Part shown: piece by piece, positions 1 through 7,749 of the stretch
How the letters are laid out: every line of letters begins with the position of its first letter
Numbering within the stretch: position 1 is the stretch's first letter
Source: Campylobacterales bacterium
GTDB lineage: Bacteria; Campylobacterota; Campylobacteria; Campylobacterales; SZUA-545
Assembly (NCBI GenBank): GCA_025800305.1
Contig: JAOXRY010000097.1
Location: forward strand, 1-28,238
Reading direction: 5' to 3'
Length of the DNA stretch: 28,238 nt
Made by a program: the position numbers and the translations under genes
Notes under the pieces: model-generated
What the model was told of the DNA's origin: nothing
The model's input: only the letters and a program-made list of their open reading frames with translations
Database searches by the model: none

Positions 1-138
1 AAATAGTAAAAACATCAATGTTGCTAAAAAGGATAGTCCTGTATTATGAAGGGGTAGTAAAAAACCCATTGCAACTAGTATGTGCTGTTGATAAGAAGAT
101 ATATTATCTCTAGTAAAGTATTTGTTCAATTTTTCCAT
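1..138 (-). CDS. N-terminus of a probable O-antigen ligase/polymerase-type membrane protein (partial)
   Basis: An open frame begins at an ATG (138..136) inside the end of the upstream glycosyltransferase gene and runs in frame off the left edge, giving 46 residues. After a polar start (MEKLNKYFTRDNISSYQQHI) comes a hydrophobic stretch, LVAMGFLLPLHNTGLSFLAT, continuing to the edge. A first membrane segment containing a LPL-x-N/S-x-G pattern is typical of the WaaL/Wzy O-antigen ligase and polymerase family, which joins finished glycan to lipid A core or polymerises repeat units in the inner membrane. The position at the end of a sugar-nucleotide cluster fits. It overlaps the glycosyltransferase gene by 29 bp, which suggests translational coupling, and no strong Shine-Dalgarno is visible. 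The assignment rests on one membrane segment and context; any polytopic polysaccharide protein could look like this. Confidence 0.5.
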   Translation of the reverse strand, partial: MEKLNKYFTRDNISSYQQHILVAMGFLLPLHNTGLSFLATLMFLLF

Positions 139-1177
139 CCAACTTTTTTATGTTTTTGTTCCAGTCTGTCTGTTTAATAAATTCTACACCACTTGTTGTA
201 ATTCTTGAAATCTTATCTAAATTTTCTATCGTTTCCAAAAAGGCTTTTACAAATTTCATTGGCTGGTTGTCTTCTAAAACAATTGCTGTTTTTTCATTTA
301 CGCAAAAATCAAGAACTCCTCCACTATCTGCGGCTATGACAAATGCCCCACATGCCATTGCTTCTGCTGGAGGAAGGCCAAATCCCTCTTTTTCACTAGT
401 GTGAAAGAAGAAAGTGTGGTAATTGTATATATCCCTCAGTTCATCATTTGAAGGCTCTTTGACAAAGTTAATCCAATTAGGGAGATCCTTTGGCCTGTCA
501 TAAACACTAAAAAGTGTAGCTTGAAGATTTTCACACTTCTCTTTGATTTTTATTATTGAGTCAATACCCTTATCACTCCCTTTGTCTTTTGCTTTGTGAT
601 ACATCATAGAAATTGAGTGTAATGGCTTCTCTTTTAGAAGATTTTCTACAAAAAATACATTATGATTTATTGGGTTAGAAAGGTAAAGAAAAACTTTTTT
701 GTTATGTTCTTCTAAAATACCCTTTAACCACTTGGATATTACTATATTATGAAAGTTATTAAAACTATAGCTCTCTAGAAGCTTTTTTTCTCCTACCGCC
801 CAGTCTTCATAGTGTTGTATTAGATAAAGTACATCTTTTTTAATATTTAGACTATTAATATAATAAGCTGTTTCTACAGAGGAAGCAAAAAGCAAATCAT
901 ACTCCTCAACCATTTTACTATCTAATAGTAGGATATGACTTATCTCCTGCTTTTCAAAGTCAAACCACCTATAAAAATCTAGTCGCACTGTTTTGTATCT
1001 GAGAAATTTTTTTAGTTTTTTAAAACTTCCTATTTTTTTTTCTAAAGGATTTTCTAATAAGTACCCTATATCTACCTTGTACTTTATGCTTAGTCTTTTT
1101 GCATATTCATAGACTATCTTATAGCCTCCTATAGGGACTGAGGATGGACCCGGAAGAATAAAAAGGATTCTTTTCAA
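110..1177 (-). CDS. Glycosyltransferase family 4 (GT-B fold), possibly a rhamnosyltransferase
   Basis: A 355-residue cytoplasmic or membrane-associated glycosyltransferase expected to move a sugar from a nucleotide donor onto a growing surface glycan. The C-terminal donor-binding half has the retaining GT4 E-x7-E signature (E264 and E272 in EKEGFGLPPAEAMACG), followed by the usual segment for choosing and guarding a donor site (FVIAADSGGVLDF). The N-terminus begins with the Rossmann strand MKRILFILPG and a glycine-rich loop (PSSVPIGGYK). The LIQHYEDW segment near residue 119 recalls WsaF-type rhamnosyltransferases. Because the gene follows rmlA-C-D-B directly, dTDP-rhamnose is the likeliest donor, but that is inference from context. 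The start is TTG, three bases after the rfbB stop codon, with only a weak ribosome-binding site, so translation is probably coupled to rfbB. Donor and acceptor cannot be read from the sequence. Confidence 0.85.
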   Translation of the reverse strand: MKRILFILPGPSSVPIGGYKIVYEYAKRLSIKYKVDIGYLLENPLEKKIGSFKKLKKFLRYKTVRLDFYRWFDFEKQEISHILLLDSKMVEEYDLLFASSVETAYYINSLNIKKDVLYLIQHYEDWAVGEKKLLESYSFNNFHNIVISKWLKGILEEHNKKVFLYLSNPINHNVFFVENLLKEKPLHSISMMYHKAKDKGSDKGIDSIIKIKEKCENLQATLFSVYDRPKDLPNWINFVKEPSNDELRDIYNYHTFFFHTSEKEGFGLPPAEAMACGAFVIAADSGGVLDFCVNEKTAIVLEDNQPMKFVKAFLETIENLDKISRITTSGVEFIKQTDWNKNIKKLDGKIEQILY

Positions 1178-1180
1178 AAT

Positions 1181-2194
1181 TTAGTTATACTTTTCCAAAT
1201 ACCACTCAATAGTCTTAACAATCCCAGACTCAAAGTTCTCATCAGCTTTCCAACCAAGTTCATTTTCAATCTTAGAAGCATCTATAGCGTACCTTCTATC
1301 ATGCCCTGCTCTATCTTTTACATAAGTGATCTGCTCTTTATAGCTTTTAGAAGATGGTTTTAGTTCATCTAGAATTTCACAGACTTTATTTACAATATAG
1401 TTATTATCTCTCTCATTTCTTCCACCAATATTATAAGTTTCTCCACCTTTGCCTTTGAAATAAGAGAGACTAATACCTGTACAGTGATCTAACACATATA
1501 GCCAATCCCTAACATTCTTCCCATCGCCATAGATAGGGATATTATTACCTTCTATTGCATTTCTTATAATTGTTGGAATTAGTTTTTCATTATGCTGTTT
1601 TGGACCATAATTATTAGAGCAGTTTGTAATGACAGTATTTAATCCATATGTATGAAAATAACTTCTAACAATCATGTCAGATCCAGCCTTGCTAGCACTA
1701 TATGGAGAGTTTGGTGCATATGGTGTTTTCTCTGTAAACAAATCATTTGGATCATCACTGAGTGTTCCATAGACTTCATCTGTTGATACATGATGAAATC
1801 TACAACCTTTATACTCTTTTTTATACCTAAAAGGCTCATCCATCCAATAGTTTTTAGCTATATCGACAAGAGTAAAAGTACCATTTACATTTGTTTTAAC
1901 AAAAACTTCTGGCCCACTTATTGAATTGTCGACATGACTCTCTGCTGCAAAATGGATAACACCTCTAATATCATACTTTTTAAAAAGTGACTCTACCAGC
2001 TCTCTATCACAGATATCACCTTTTTCAAAAATATATCTTTCACTTTCTTCAACTTCTTTTAGATTTTCTAAGTTCCCTGCATAAGTTAGAAGATCTAAGT
2101 TAATAATTCTTACATCATTATTTTTTTTTAAAAAATATGGAACAAAATTTGAACCTATAAACCCTGCTCCACCTGTTATTAATACACTTGTCAC
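1181..2194 (-). CDS. rfbB: dTDP-glucose 4,6-dehydratase RmlB/RfbB
   Basis: Second enzyme of dTDP-L-rhamnose synthesis: it removes water from dTDP-glucose to give dTDP-4-keto-6-deoxyglucose, using tightly bound NAD. The 337-residue extended SDR has the nucleotide-binding loop TGGAGFIGS (residues 7-15), HFAAESHVD near 81-89, the dehydratase-specific T-D-E triad (138-140, STDEVYG) and catalytic Y165-x3-K169 (PYSASK). GNLENL and the C-terminal RPGHDRRYAID-like segment (here DRAGHDRRYAID) are also family hallmarks. I chose the GTG at 2194..2192 because AGGAGA lies six bases before it and its GTGA overlaps the rfbD stop. An upstream ATG at 2221 would add nine non-conserved residues inside rfbD. It lies in the rmlA-C-D-B order and is translationally coupled to rfbD. 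The function is secure. Confidence 0.97.
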   Translation of the reverse strand: MTSVLITGGAGFIGSNFVPYFLKKNNDVRIINLDLLTYAGNLENLKEVEESERYIFEKGDICDRELVESLFKKYDIRGVIHFAAESHVDNSISGPEVFVKTNVNGTFTLVDIAKNYWMDEPFRYKKEYKGCRFHHVSTDEVYGTLSDDPNDLFTEKTPYAPNSPYSASKAGSDMIVRSYFHTYGLNTVITNCSNNYGPKQHNEKLIPTIIRNAIEGNNIPIYGDGKNVRDWLYVLDHCTGISLSYFKGKGGETYNIGGRNERDNNYIVNKVCEILDELKPSSKSYKEQITYVKDRAGHDRRYAIDASKIENELGWKADENFESGIVKTIEWYLEKYN

Positions 2195-3051
2195 TTTATT
2201 TCTCCTAATTTTATTAAGCACTCTTTTAAACTATCCCTCCAATAGGGTATCTCAATATTAAAATCTTTTTTTATTTTACTTTTATTCAGTAAAGAGTAGC
2301 TTGGTCTTTTTGCTGGGGTTGGGTACTCTTTTGTTTCCAATGGTTTTACATTACAACTAATGTTACTTAATTCAAATATAGCTTTTGCAAAATCATACCA
2401 GCTACATACCCCCTCATTGGAATAGTGGTACACTTCAGTTTTTTCATTTCTTATACTGTCTAAATTATCCAATATTATCTTTGCAAGATCTTTAGCATAG
2501 GTTGGTGTACCAACTTGATCAAATATAATCCCTAACTCATCTCTCTCTTTTCCAAGTTTTAACATGGTCTTTAAAAAATTTTTCCCAAACTCACTATAAA
2601 CCCAAGAGGTTCTGATCACTGTACCGTGGTTTAGATCTTTTAGGGCATTTTCTCCATCCAGTTTTGTTTTTCCATAGACACTTTGAGGTTTTGTTAGATT
2701 TTCTTCTCTGTAAGGTTCGTAATTTGTTCCATCGAAAATATAGTCTGTTGAAATATGTATTAATTTTATATTTTTTTCTTTACAAATTTTTCCAAGATTT
2801 CTTACTGATAGATGGTTTATGAGATCTGCTTTTTCTTTTTCTGATTCTGCTCTATCCACAGCAGTGTAAGCGGCACAATTAATAACATGTGTGATCTGAC
2901 TTTTCTCAAAAAAATGTTTTACTTGATTTTCATTGGAAACATCCAACTCTTTTCTATCTGTAAATACAAATTCATATGGATAATTTTTTGCTAGAGATCT
3001 GATTTCACTTCCAAGCTGACCACTTGAGCCTGTAATTAAAACTTTACTAAT
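2191..3051 (-). CDS. rfbD: dTDP-4-dehydrorhamnose reductase RmlD/RfbD with a non-standard start
   Basis: Last step of dTDP-L-rhamnose synthesis: NAD(P)H-dependent reduction of dTDP-4-keto-L-rhamnose. Read from the ATT at 3051, the protein is 286 residues, a normal RmlD length, and begins (M)SKVLITGSSGQLGSEIRSL. That carries the full Rossmann loop at 7-16. Further on are NCAAYTAVDRAESE, STDYIFDG, and the catalytic Y127-x3-K131 (YGKTK). There is no in-frame ATG, GTG or TTG before this conserved N-terminus that is not followed by a stop. The frame reads ATG-GTG-TAA-ATT-ATT-ATT-AGT, so either one of the ATT codons is the start, or codon 3 is a nonsense change, or translation enters from rfbC. The rfbC stop TAG overlaps the third ATT. 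The first later candidate, TTG at 2946, would delete the NAD(P)-binding loop. The function is certain; the start and whether it is fully expressed are not. Confidence 0.88.
   Translation of the reverse strand: MSKVLITGSSGQLGSEIRSLAKNYPYEFVFTDRKELDVSNENQVKHFFEKSQITHVINCAAYTAVDRAESEKEKADLINHLSVRNLGKICKEKNIKLIHISTDYIFDGTNYEPYREENLTKPQSVYGKTKLDGENALKDLNHGTVIRTSWVYSEFGKNFLKTMLKLGKERDELGIIFDQVGTPTYAKDLAKIILDNLDSIRNEKTEVYHYSNEGVCSWYDFAKAIFELSNISCNVKPLETKEYPTPAKRPSYSLLNKSKIKKDFNIEIPYWRDSLKECLIKLGEIK
2201..2206 (-). promoter_or_regulatory. Shine-Dalgarno that decides the rfbB start
   Basis: On the minus strand AGGAGA ends six bases before the GTG at 2194, inside the last codons of rfbD. This spacing fits the GTG start and does not fit the ATG at 2221, which lies upstream of the site. 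Confidence 0.7.
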
Positions 3052-3619
3052 AATAATTTACACCATATTCAAATAGATCATCAGTCTCTGAAAATTTAGG
3101 TTGGATTTTATCTTTTGCTGAGAGTTTTAGCTGTGAATGAGAAAGTATCCAGTCTATATCTAACTCTTTATCATCGAAAGCTATTCCTCTATCATTCTCA
3201 GGACTATAATAGTTATCTACTTTATATGCAAAAACTGTATCATCTTCTAAAACAACAAATCCATGGGCAAACCCTCTTGGAACTAAAAGTTGTCTTTTAT
3301 TTTCACTGCTAAGTTCAACTGCTACAGATTTTCCAAAAGTTGGAGATCCTTTTCTGATATCTACTGCAACATCTAATACTTTTCCTTGAATTACTCTCAC
3401 TAATTTTGTTTGTGCAGCTTGGGATAATTGATAATGAAGTCCTCGAAGAACTCCTTTTGATGATTTTGATTCATTATCTTGGCAAAAATCCACCTTAAAC
3501 CCTAAAAATTTCTCAAGTTTATCTTGCCTAAACGTCTCTACAAAATATCCTCTATCATCTCCATGAACTGTTGGCTCAACAACAACTACATCTGGAATTT
3601 CAGTCCTAATAAAATTCAC
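3047..3619 (-). CDS. rfbC: dTDP-4-dehydrorhamnose 3,5-epimerase RmlC/RfbC
   Basis: Third step of dTDP-L-rhamnose synthesis: double epimerisation of dTDP-4-keto-6-deoxyglucose at C3 and C5. It is a 190-residue cupin dimer of normal length. Visible hallmarks are HGDDRGYFVETF (19-30), CQDNESKSSKGVLRGLHYQ with catalytic H62, the VRVIQGKVLDVAVDIRKGSPTFGK core, and FAHGFVVLEDDTVFAYK. The start is GTG, whose G is also the last base of the rfbA stop (TAGTG), with a GGGGA sequence upstream. The end overlaps the start region of rfbD. It sits in the rmlA-C-D-B series and the function is secure. Confidence 0.97.
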   Translation of the reverse strand: MNFIRTEIPDVVVVEPTVHGDDRGYFVETFRQDKLEKFLGFKVDFCQDNESKSSKGVLRGLHYQLSQAAQTKLVRVIQGKVLDVAVDIRKGSPTFGKSVAVELSSENKRQLLVPRGFAHGFVVLEDDTVFAYKVDNYYSPENDRGIAFDDKELDIDWILSHSQLKLSAKDKIQPKFSETDDLFEYGVNYY

Positions 3620-4509
3620 TATTTAATTCCCCGACCTTGTTCTGCTCTGGTAATGAGGTACTGCCCATATTGATTTTTCTTTAAAGGTTCTGCTAGTTCT
3701 AATAGTTTCTCTTTTGTAATGTAACCCATTTCATATGCAATCTCTTCTAAACAAGCAACCTTTAAACTTTGTCTATTCTCTATAGTTTGAATAAATTGAC
3801 TTGCTTCTAATAAAGATTCATGAGTTCCTGTATCAAGCCAGGCATAACCTCTTCCCATTGTTTCAACTTTTAGATTTTCTTCTTCTAGGTAGGTTTGATT
3901 CACTGTTGTTATTTCCAACTCGCCTCTATCACTAGGTTTTACATTTTTAGCAATTTCTACCACAGAATTTGGGTAAAAATAAAGTCCTACAACAGCATAG
4001 TTAGATTTTGGTTCTTTTGGTTTCTCCTCAATAGAAGTTACATTACCTGACTCATCAAACTCTGCTACTCCATATCTTTCTGGATCTTTCACATAGTAAC
4101 CAAAAACTGTAGCTTTATTTTCTTCTTTTACATTTTTAACAGATTTTTCAAGAAGCTTTGTTAAACCGTGACCATAAAAAATATTATCACCAAGAACTAA
4201 ACAGACATCATCATCTCCAATAAACTCTTCACCTAAAATAAAAGCTTGTGCTAACCCATCTGGACTTGGCTGAACTTTATATTGAAATCTCATTCCTAAA
4301 TCAGTTCCATCTCCTAATAGCTCTTCAAACCTTGGAAGATCTTTTTGTGTTGAGATTATTAAAACTTCTTTTATTCCAGCAAGCATTAAAACTGAAAGTG
4401 GATAATAGATCATAGGCTTATCATAAATTGGAACTAGCTGTTTGGATACACCCTTTGTTATTGGATAAAGTCTTGTTCCACTTCCTCCTGCTAGGATAAT
4501 TCCCTTCAC
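3619..4509 (-). CDS. rfbA: Glucose-1-phosphate thymidylyltransferase RmlA/RfbA
   Basis: First step of dTDP-L-rhamnose synthesis: dTTP plus glucose-1-phosphate gives dTDP-glucose and pyrophosphate. The 296-residue protein opens with the nucleotidyltransferase signature GIILAGGSGTRLYPITKGVS, followed by KQLVPIYDKPMIYYPLS, LGDNIFYGHGL (metal- and sugar-binding Asp) and the RGYAWLDTGTHESL segment near 219-232, all typical of RmlA. RmlA is usually feedback-inhibited by dTDP-rhamnose. The GTG start has an excellent AAGGAG six bases upstream. It lies nine bases after the ugd stop and overlaps rfbC by one base, so all four rml genes are probably one translational unit with ugd. Confidence 0.97.
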   Translation of the reverse strand: MKGIILAGGSGTRLYPITKGVSKQLVPIYDKPMIYYPLSVLMLAGIKEVLIISTQKDLPRFEELLGDGTDLGMRFQYKVQPSPDGLAQAFILGEEFIGDDDVCLVLGDNIFYGHGLTKLLEKSVKNVKEENKATVFGYYVKDPERYGVAEFDESGNVTSIEEKPKEPKSNYAVVGLYFYPNSVVEIAKNVKPSDRGELEITTVNQTYLEEENLKVETMGRGYAWLDTGTHESLLEASQFIQTIENRQSLKVACLEEIAYEMGYITKEKLLELAEPLKKNQYGQYLITRAEQGRGIK

Positions 4510-4518
4510 ATTTACTCC

Positions 4519-5688
4519 TTAACTATCACTATTAAAAACATCTCTTGTATAAACTTTTTCTCTTACATCAGAAAGAGCTTCATCTTGTCTATTGGCAATT
4601 ATCACTTCTGATACTTTTTTAAACTTATCTAGATCTTTAATTACCTTCATTTCTTCAAAACCATCTTCTTTAACAACTGGTTCATAAACAACAACCTCTA
4701 CTCCACTATTTTGTAGTTTCTCCATTACCCCTTGGATTGCTGAGCTTCTAAAGTTGTCACTTCCTGTCTTCATAATGAGTCTATAGACCCCAACTGTTTT
4801 TGGATTTGATTTTAAAATCTGACTTGCGATAAACTCTTTTCTTGTCTCATTAGCATCAACAATTGCATCGATAAGATTATTTGGAACATCTAAAAAATTT
4901 GCTTTTAATTGCTTGGTATCTTTTGGAAAGCAGTATCCTCCATACCCAAAGCTTGGATTGTTATAGTGGGTGCCAATCCTTGGATCTAATCCAACACCAT
5001 CAATAATATCTTTTGTATTTAGCTCATGCTTTTCACAGTAAGAGTCTAGCTCATTAAAGTATGAAACTCGCATAGCAAGATATGTGTTTGAAAAAAGTTT
5101 AATCGCTTCAGCTTCTGTCGAGTCTGTATAAAGAACAGAAACATTCTTTTTTAATGCTCCACGTTCTAACAATCCTGCAAACATTACTGCTCTATCTGAT
5201 TTTTCTCCTACAATAATTCTACTTGGATATAAATTATCATGAAGTGCACTACCTTCTCTTAAAAACTCTGGAGAGAAAATGATATTTTCTGTGTTAAATT
5301 TTTCTCTTATACTTTTTGTATAACCTACTGGTATTGTTGATTTTATTACCATTGTTGTTTCTGGATTAATTGCGAGAACATCAGAAATAACATACTCAAT
5401 TGATTTAGTATTAAAGTAATTAGTATTTTCATCATAATCTGTTGGCGTAGAAATTATTACAAAATCAGCGCCTTTATAAGCTTCTTCTTTATCTAAAGTT
5501 GCTCTAAAATTCAAATCTTCTTTTTTTAAATATTCACTAATTTCTTTATCTTCAATAGGCGATACTCTTTTATTTAATAATTCAACTTTTTCAGGAACTA
5601 TATCTAATGCTACAACCTCATTATGTTGTGCTAATAATATTCCGTTGGATAATCCTACATATCCTGTCCCTGCTATCGCTATCTTCAT
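4519..5688 (-). CDS. ugd: UDP-glucose 6-dehydrogenase (short Ugd form)
   Basis: Oxidises UDP-glucose twice with NAD+ to UDP-glucuronate. The 389-residue protein starts at the Rossmann loop MKIAIAGTGYVGLSNG and keeps the family motifs: ISTPTDYDE near 80, KSTIPVGYT near 116-124, FSPEFLREGSALHDNLYPSR (138-157), and the catalytic Cys C253 in GYGGYCFPKDTKQL. The length matches the short bacterial Ugd forms such as E. coli Ugd (about 388). ATG overlaps the stop of the ligase gene (ATGA), with AAGG eight bases upstream. Its product is the substrate of the UDP-glucuronate 4-epimerase encoded at 8917-9984, so the cluster can make UDP-galacturonate. Confidence 0.95.
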   Translation of the reverse strand: MKIAIAGTGYVGLSNGILLAQHNEVVALDIVPEKVELLNKRVSPIEDKEISEYLKKEDLNFRATLDKEEAYKGADFVIISTPTDYDENTNYFNTKSIEYVISDVLAINPETTMVIKSTIPVGYTKSIREKFNTENIIFSPEFLREGSALHDNLYPSRIIVGEKSDRAVMFAGLLERGALKKNVSVLYTDSTEAEAIKLFSNTYLAMRVSYFNELDSYCEKHELNTKDIIDGVGLDPRIGTHYNNPSFGYGGYCFPKDTKQLKANFLDVPNNLIDAIVDANETRKEFIASQILKSNPKTVGVYRLIMKTGSDNFRSSAIQGVMEKLQNSGVEVVVYEPVVKEDGFEEMKVIKDLDKFKKVSEVIIANRQDEALSDVREKVYTRDVFNSDS

Positions 5689-6500
5689 TTAATTACCTTT
5701 CGTACTCTTTTAAAACTTGCAAATTTCGGCTTACCATTTTTCGTTAATTCTTTATATTTAAAAGTAACCATTTCACCTAATTTAGGGGGATTTTTTCTAT
5801 TTTCTAAAGTAAAACCATTTCCAATATTAAAGATTATACCGTTTTTAAGTCTAACTGTTATGGAACCCATCAGACCTTTAAACTTTCCTTTTCCTTGGTT
5901 AATCTTAATTACTGTAGCTTCATCATCATGAAAAGTCTTTACTTTTAATATTTGCACACTTCTTCCTGACTTGTAAAAGCTATTGGAATCTCGAATAATT
6001 ACTCCTTCACCACCTAATTTTTCTATGTTTTTCAAAAAACTATTTAAGTGGGATTTACTATTACAAGGAGTTTGTTCAATGACTTTCATATATTGAGAAG
6101 GATTATTCTTTAGCCAAATCTTTACTCTTTTTATTCTTTGTTGAAAAGTAGACTCTTTTTCGATAACATCAAAGACATTAAGAGAGAGTTCTTTCCATTT
6201 TATCTTTTCTTTTTTTCTATTAACTATAGAAATAATATTCTCAAAATCTCCCCTTTTTGTCCAAAGCTCACCTTCAATTGAAAAAGGAGGAAAATTTTTT
6301 ATAAACCATTTAGGAGGGTTTAAATCTTTTCCCGATTTACTAAGAAGAGTTTTTCCATTCCAAACTCCTCTAACACCATCAAGCTTCTCACTCATCAACC
6401 ACCCAGTGATATTTTGTTCATGATAATTTTTTGCTAACATCAGTCCTTGAGATAAAAGAGTTCCTGTGAAAAAAATAAATAAACAGATCTTTTTTATCAA
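5685..6500 (-). CDS. ligE: Exported ATP-dependent DNA ligase, LigE-type
   Basis: A minimal ATP-dependent DNA ligase (271 residues) that would seal nicks through an enzyme-AMP intermediate. Seen in order: a hydrophobic N-terminal segment like a signal peptide (MIKKICLFIFFTGTLLSQGL), motif I EKLDGVRG (38-45) with the adenylated lysine K39, motif III SIEGELW (74-80), motif IV EGVIIRD (165-171), motif V LKVK near 185-188, and a short OB-fold C-terminus with GFTLENRKNPPKLGEMVTFKY. Single-gene ligases with signal peptides are known in Campylobacter, Haemophilus and Neisseria (LigE) and have been linked to DNA taken up from outside; the replicative enzyme in these bacteria is NAD-dependent LigA. The start is TTG directly after the preceding stop, with TAGG upstream. 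Its place between two nucleotide-sugar dehydrogenase genes is odd. Export and role in competence are inference. Confidence 0.88.
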   Translation of the reverse strand: MIKKICLFIFFTGTLLSQGLMLAKNYHEQNITGWLMSEKLDGVRGVWNGKTLLSKSGKDLNPPKWFIKNFPPFSIEGELWTKRGDFENIISIVNRKKEKIKWKELSLNVFDVIEKESTFQQRIKRVKIWLKNNPSQYMKVIEQTPCNSKSHLNSFLKNIEKLGGEGVIIRDSNSFYKSGRSVQILKVKTFHDDEATVIKINQGKGKFKGLMGSITVRLKNGIIFNIGNGFTLENRKNPPKLGEMVTFKYKELTKNGKPKFASFKRVRKVIK

Positions 6501-7748
6501 TTAAAGCCTACCGTCAGCCTTATCTAAGATATTTTTAATATCATAAACAACTTGATTTTCACTTGTATTGATATTTAATTCTTTAAACTGATCATGTGCA
6601 ACAGCAAGTACGACTGTATCATAATTTTTAATGTTGATTTTTGAATGTTGAATCAGATCTAGATTATATTCATGTTTCACTTCTTCTGCATTAGCCCAAG
6701 AATCATACACATCAACATTACATCCAAAGTCTTGAAGTTCTTCAACCACATCAATTACTCTAGAGTTTCTAATATCTGGACAGTTCTCTTTAAAGGTAAT
6801 TCCAAGTACAAGTACTTTAGATCCTTCTATGGTATGACCTTTTTTAATCATCAGCTTAATAACTTTATTAGCTACAAACTGACCCATTCCATCATTGATC
6901 CTTCTTCCTCCTAAAATTACTTGTGGATAATATCCTAAAGACTCAGCCTTATATGTAAGATAGTATGGATCTACACCAATACAATGTCCTCCAACAAGCC
7001 CTGGCTTAAATGGCAAGAAGTTCCATTTTGTTCCTGCTGCTTTTAAAACTTCATTTGTATCAATATCCATCTTTTCAAATATCATTGCTAATTCATTAAC
7101 AAAAGCAATGTTTATATCTCTTTGAGAATTTTCTATTACTTTTGCTGCTTCTGCTACTTTGATGTTTGATGCTAGATAAGTACCCGCTGTAATTATTGAA
7201 GAATAAAGGTCATCTACTTCTTTTGCTATTTCTAGTGTTGAACCACTAGTCACTTTTAAGATCTTTGTTACTGTGTGTTCTTTATCCCCTGGGTTAATTC
7301 TCTCAGGAGAATATCCACAGAAAAAATCTTCATTGTATTTTAGTCCTGATTCTTTTTCTAGAACTGGTACACAATCCTCTTCTGTACACCCTGGATATAC
7401 TGTGCTTTCATAGATAACTATATCACCTTTTTTTAGAACACTTCCTACACTTTTTGATGCTCCTAGGAGTGGTCTTAAGTCTGGCTTTTTATGTTCATCT
7501 ATTGGGGTTGGTACTGTTACTATATAAATCTGCGAGTCTTTTATATCATTTAGATCTGTTGAAAAGGTTATTGTACTTTCTTTCAGGGCTTTTTCTTCTA
7601 CTTCTAATGTAAAGTCTTTTCCCTCTTTTAACTCATCTACTCTTTTTTGGTTGATGTCAAAGCCTACCACCTCGTATTTTTTTGCAAACTCTATTGCTAA
7701 TGGTAAGCCTACATAACCTAAGCCTATGATTGTTAATTTTTTTCTCAA
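6501..7748 (-). CDS. tviB: UDP-N-acetylhexosamine 6-dehydrogenase (TviB/WbpO/WbpA family)
   Basis: A nucleotide-sugar dehydrogenase distinct from the ugd product: about 415 residues, most like the TviB/WbpO group that oxidises UDP-GlcNAc or UDP-GalNAc to the uronate with NAD+. Read from TTG at 7748 it begins MRKKLTIIGLGYVGLPLAIE, with VTVPTPID near 77-84, YESTVYPGCTEE, GYSPERINPGDKEH, a VIENSQRDINIA helix and catalytic C256 in GLVGGHCIGVDPYYL. I prefer this start because GGA lies seven bases upstream and the TTG follows the previous gene's stop by one base. An ATG at 7793 would add 15 residues lying inside that gene. Exact substrate (GlcNAc or GalNAc) cannot be told from the sequence. The epimerase gene just upstream suggests a pathway to a GalNAcA-type sugar. 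Confidence 0.88.
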   Translation of the reverse strand: MRKKLTIIGLGYVGLPLAIEFAKKYEVVGFDINQKRVDELKEGKDFTLEVEEKALKESTITFSTDLNDIKDSQIYIVTVPTPIDEHKKPDLRPLLGASKSVGSVLKKGDIVIYESTVYPGCTEEDCVPVLEKESGLKYNEDFFCGYSPERINPGDKEHTVTKILKVTSGSTLEIAKEVDDLYSSIITAGTYLASNIKVAEAAKVIENSQRDINIAFVNELAMIFEKMDIDTNEVLKAAGTKWNFLPFKPGLVGGHCIGVDPYYLTYKAESLGYYPQVILGGRRINDGMGQFVANKVIKLMIKKGHTIEGSKVLVLGITFKENCPDIRNSRVIDVVEELQDFGCNVDVYDSWANAEEVKHEYNLDLIQHSKINIKNYDTVVLAVAHDQFKELNINTSENQVVYDIKNILDKADGRL

Positions 7749-7749
7749 C

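Noticed and set aside
2191..2946. Annotating rfbD from the TTG at 2946 (251 residues)
   Set aside because: That start lies after the conserved NAD(P)-binding loop, which is encoded intact and in frame just upstream (3048-2947). A 251-residue RmlD would be non-functional.
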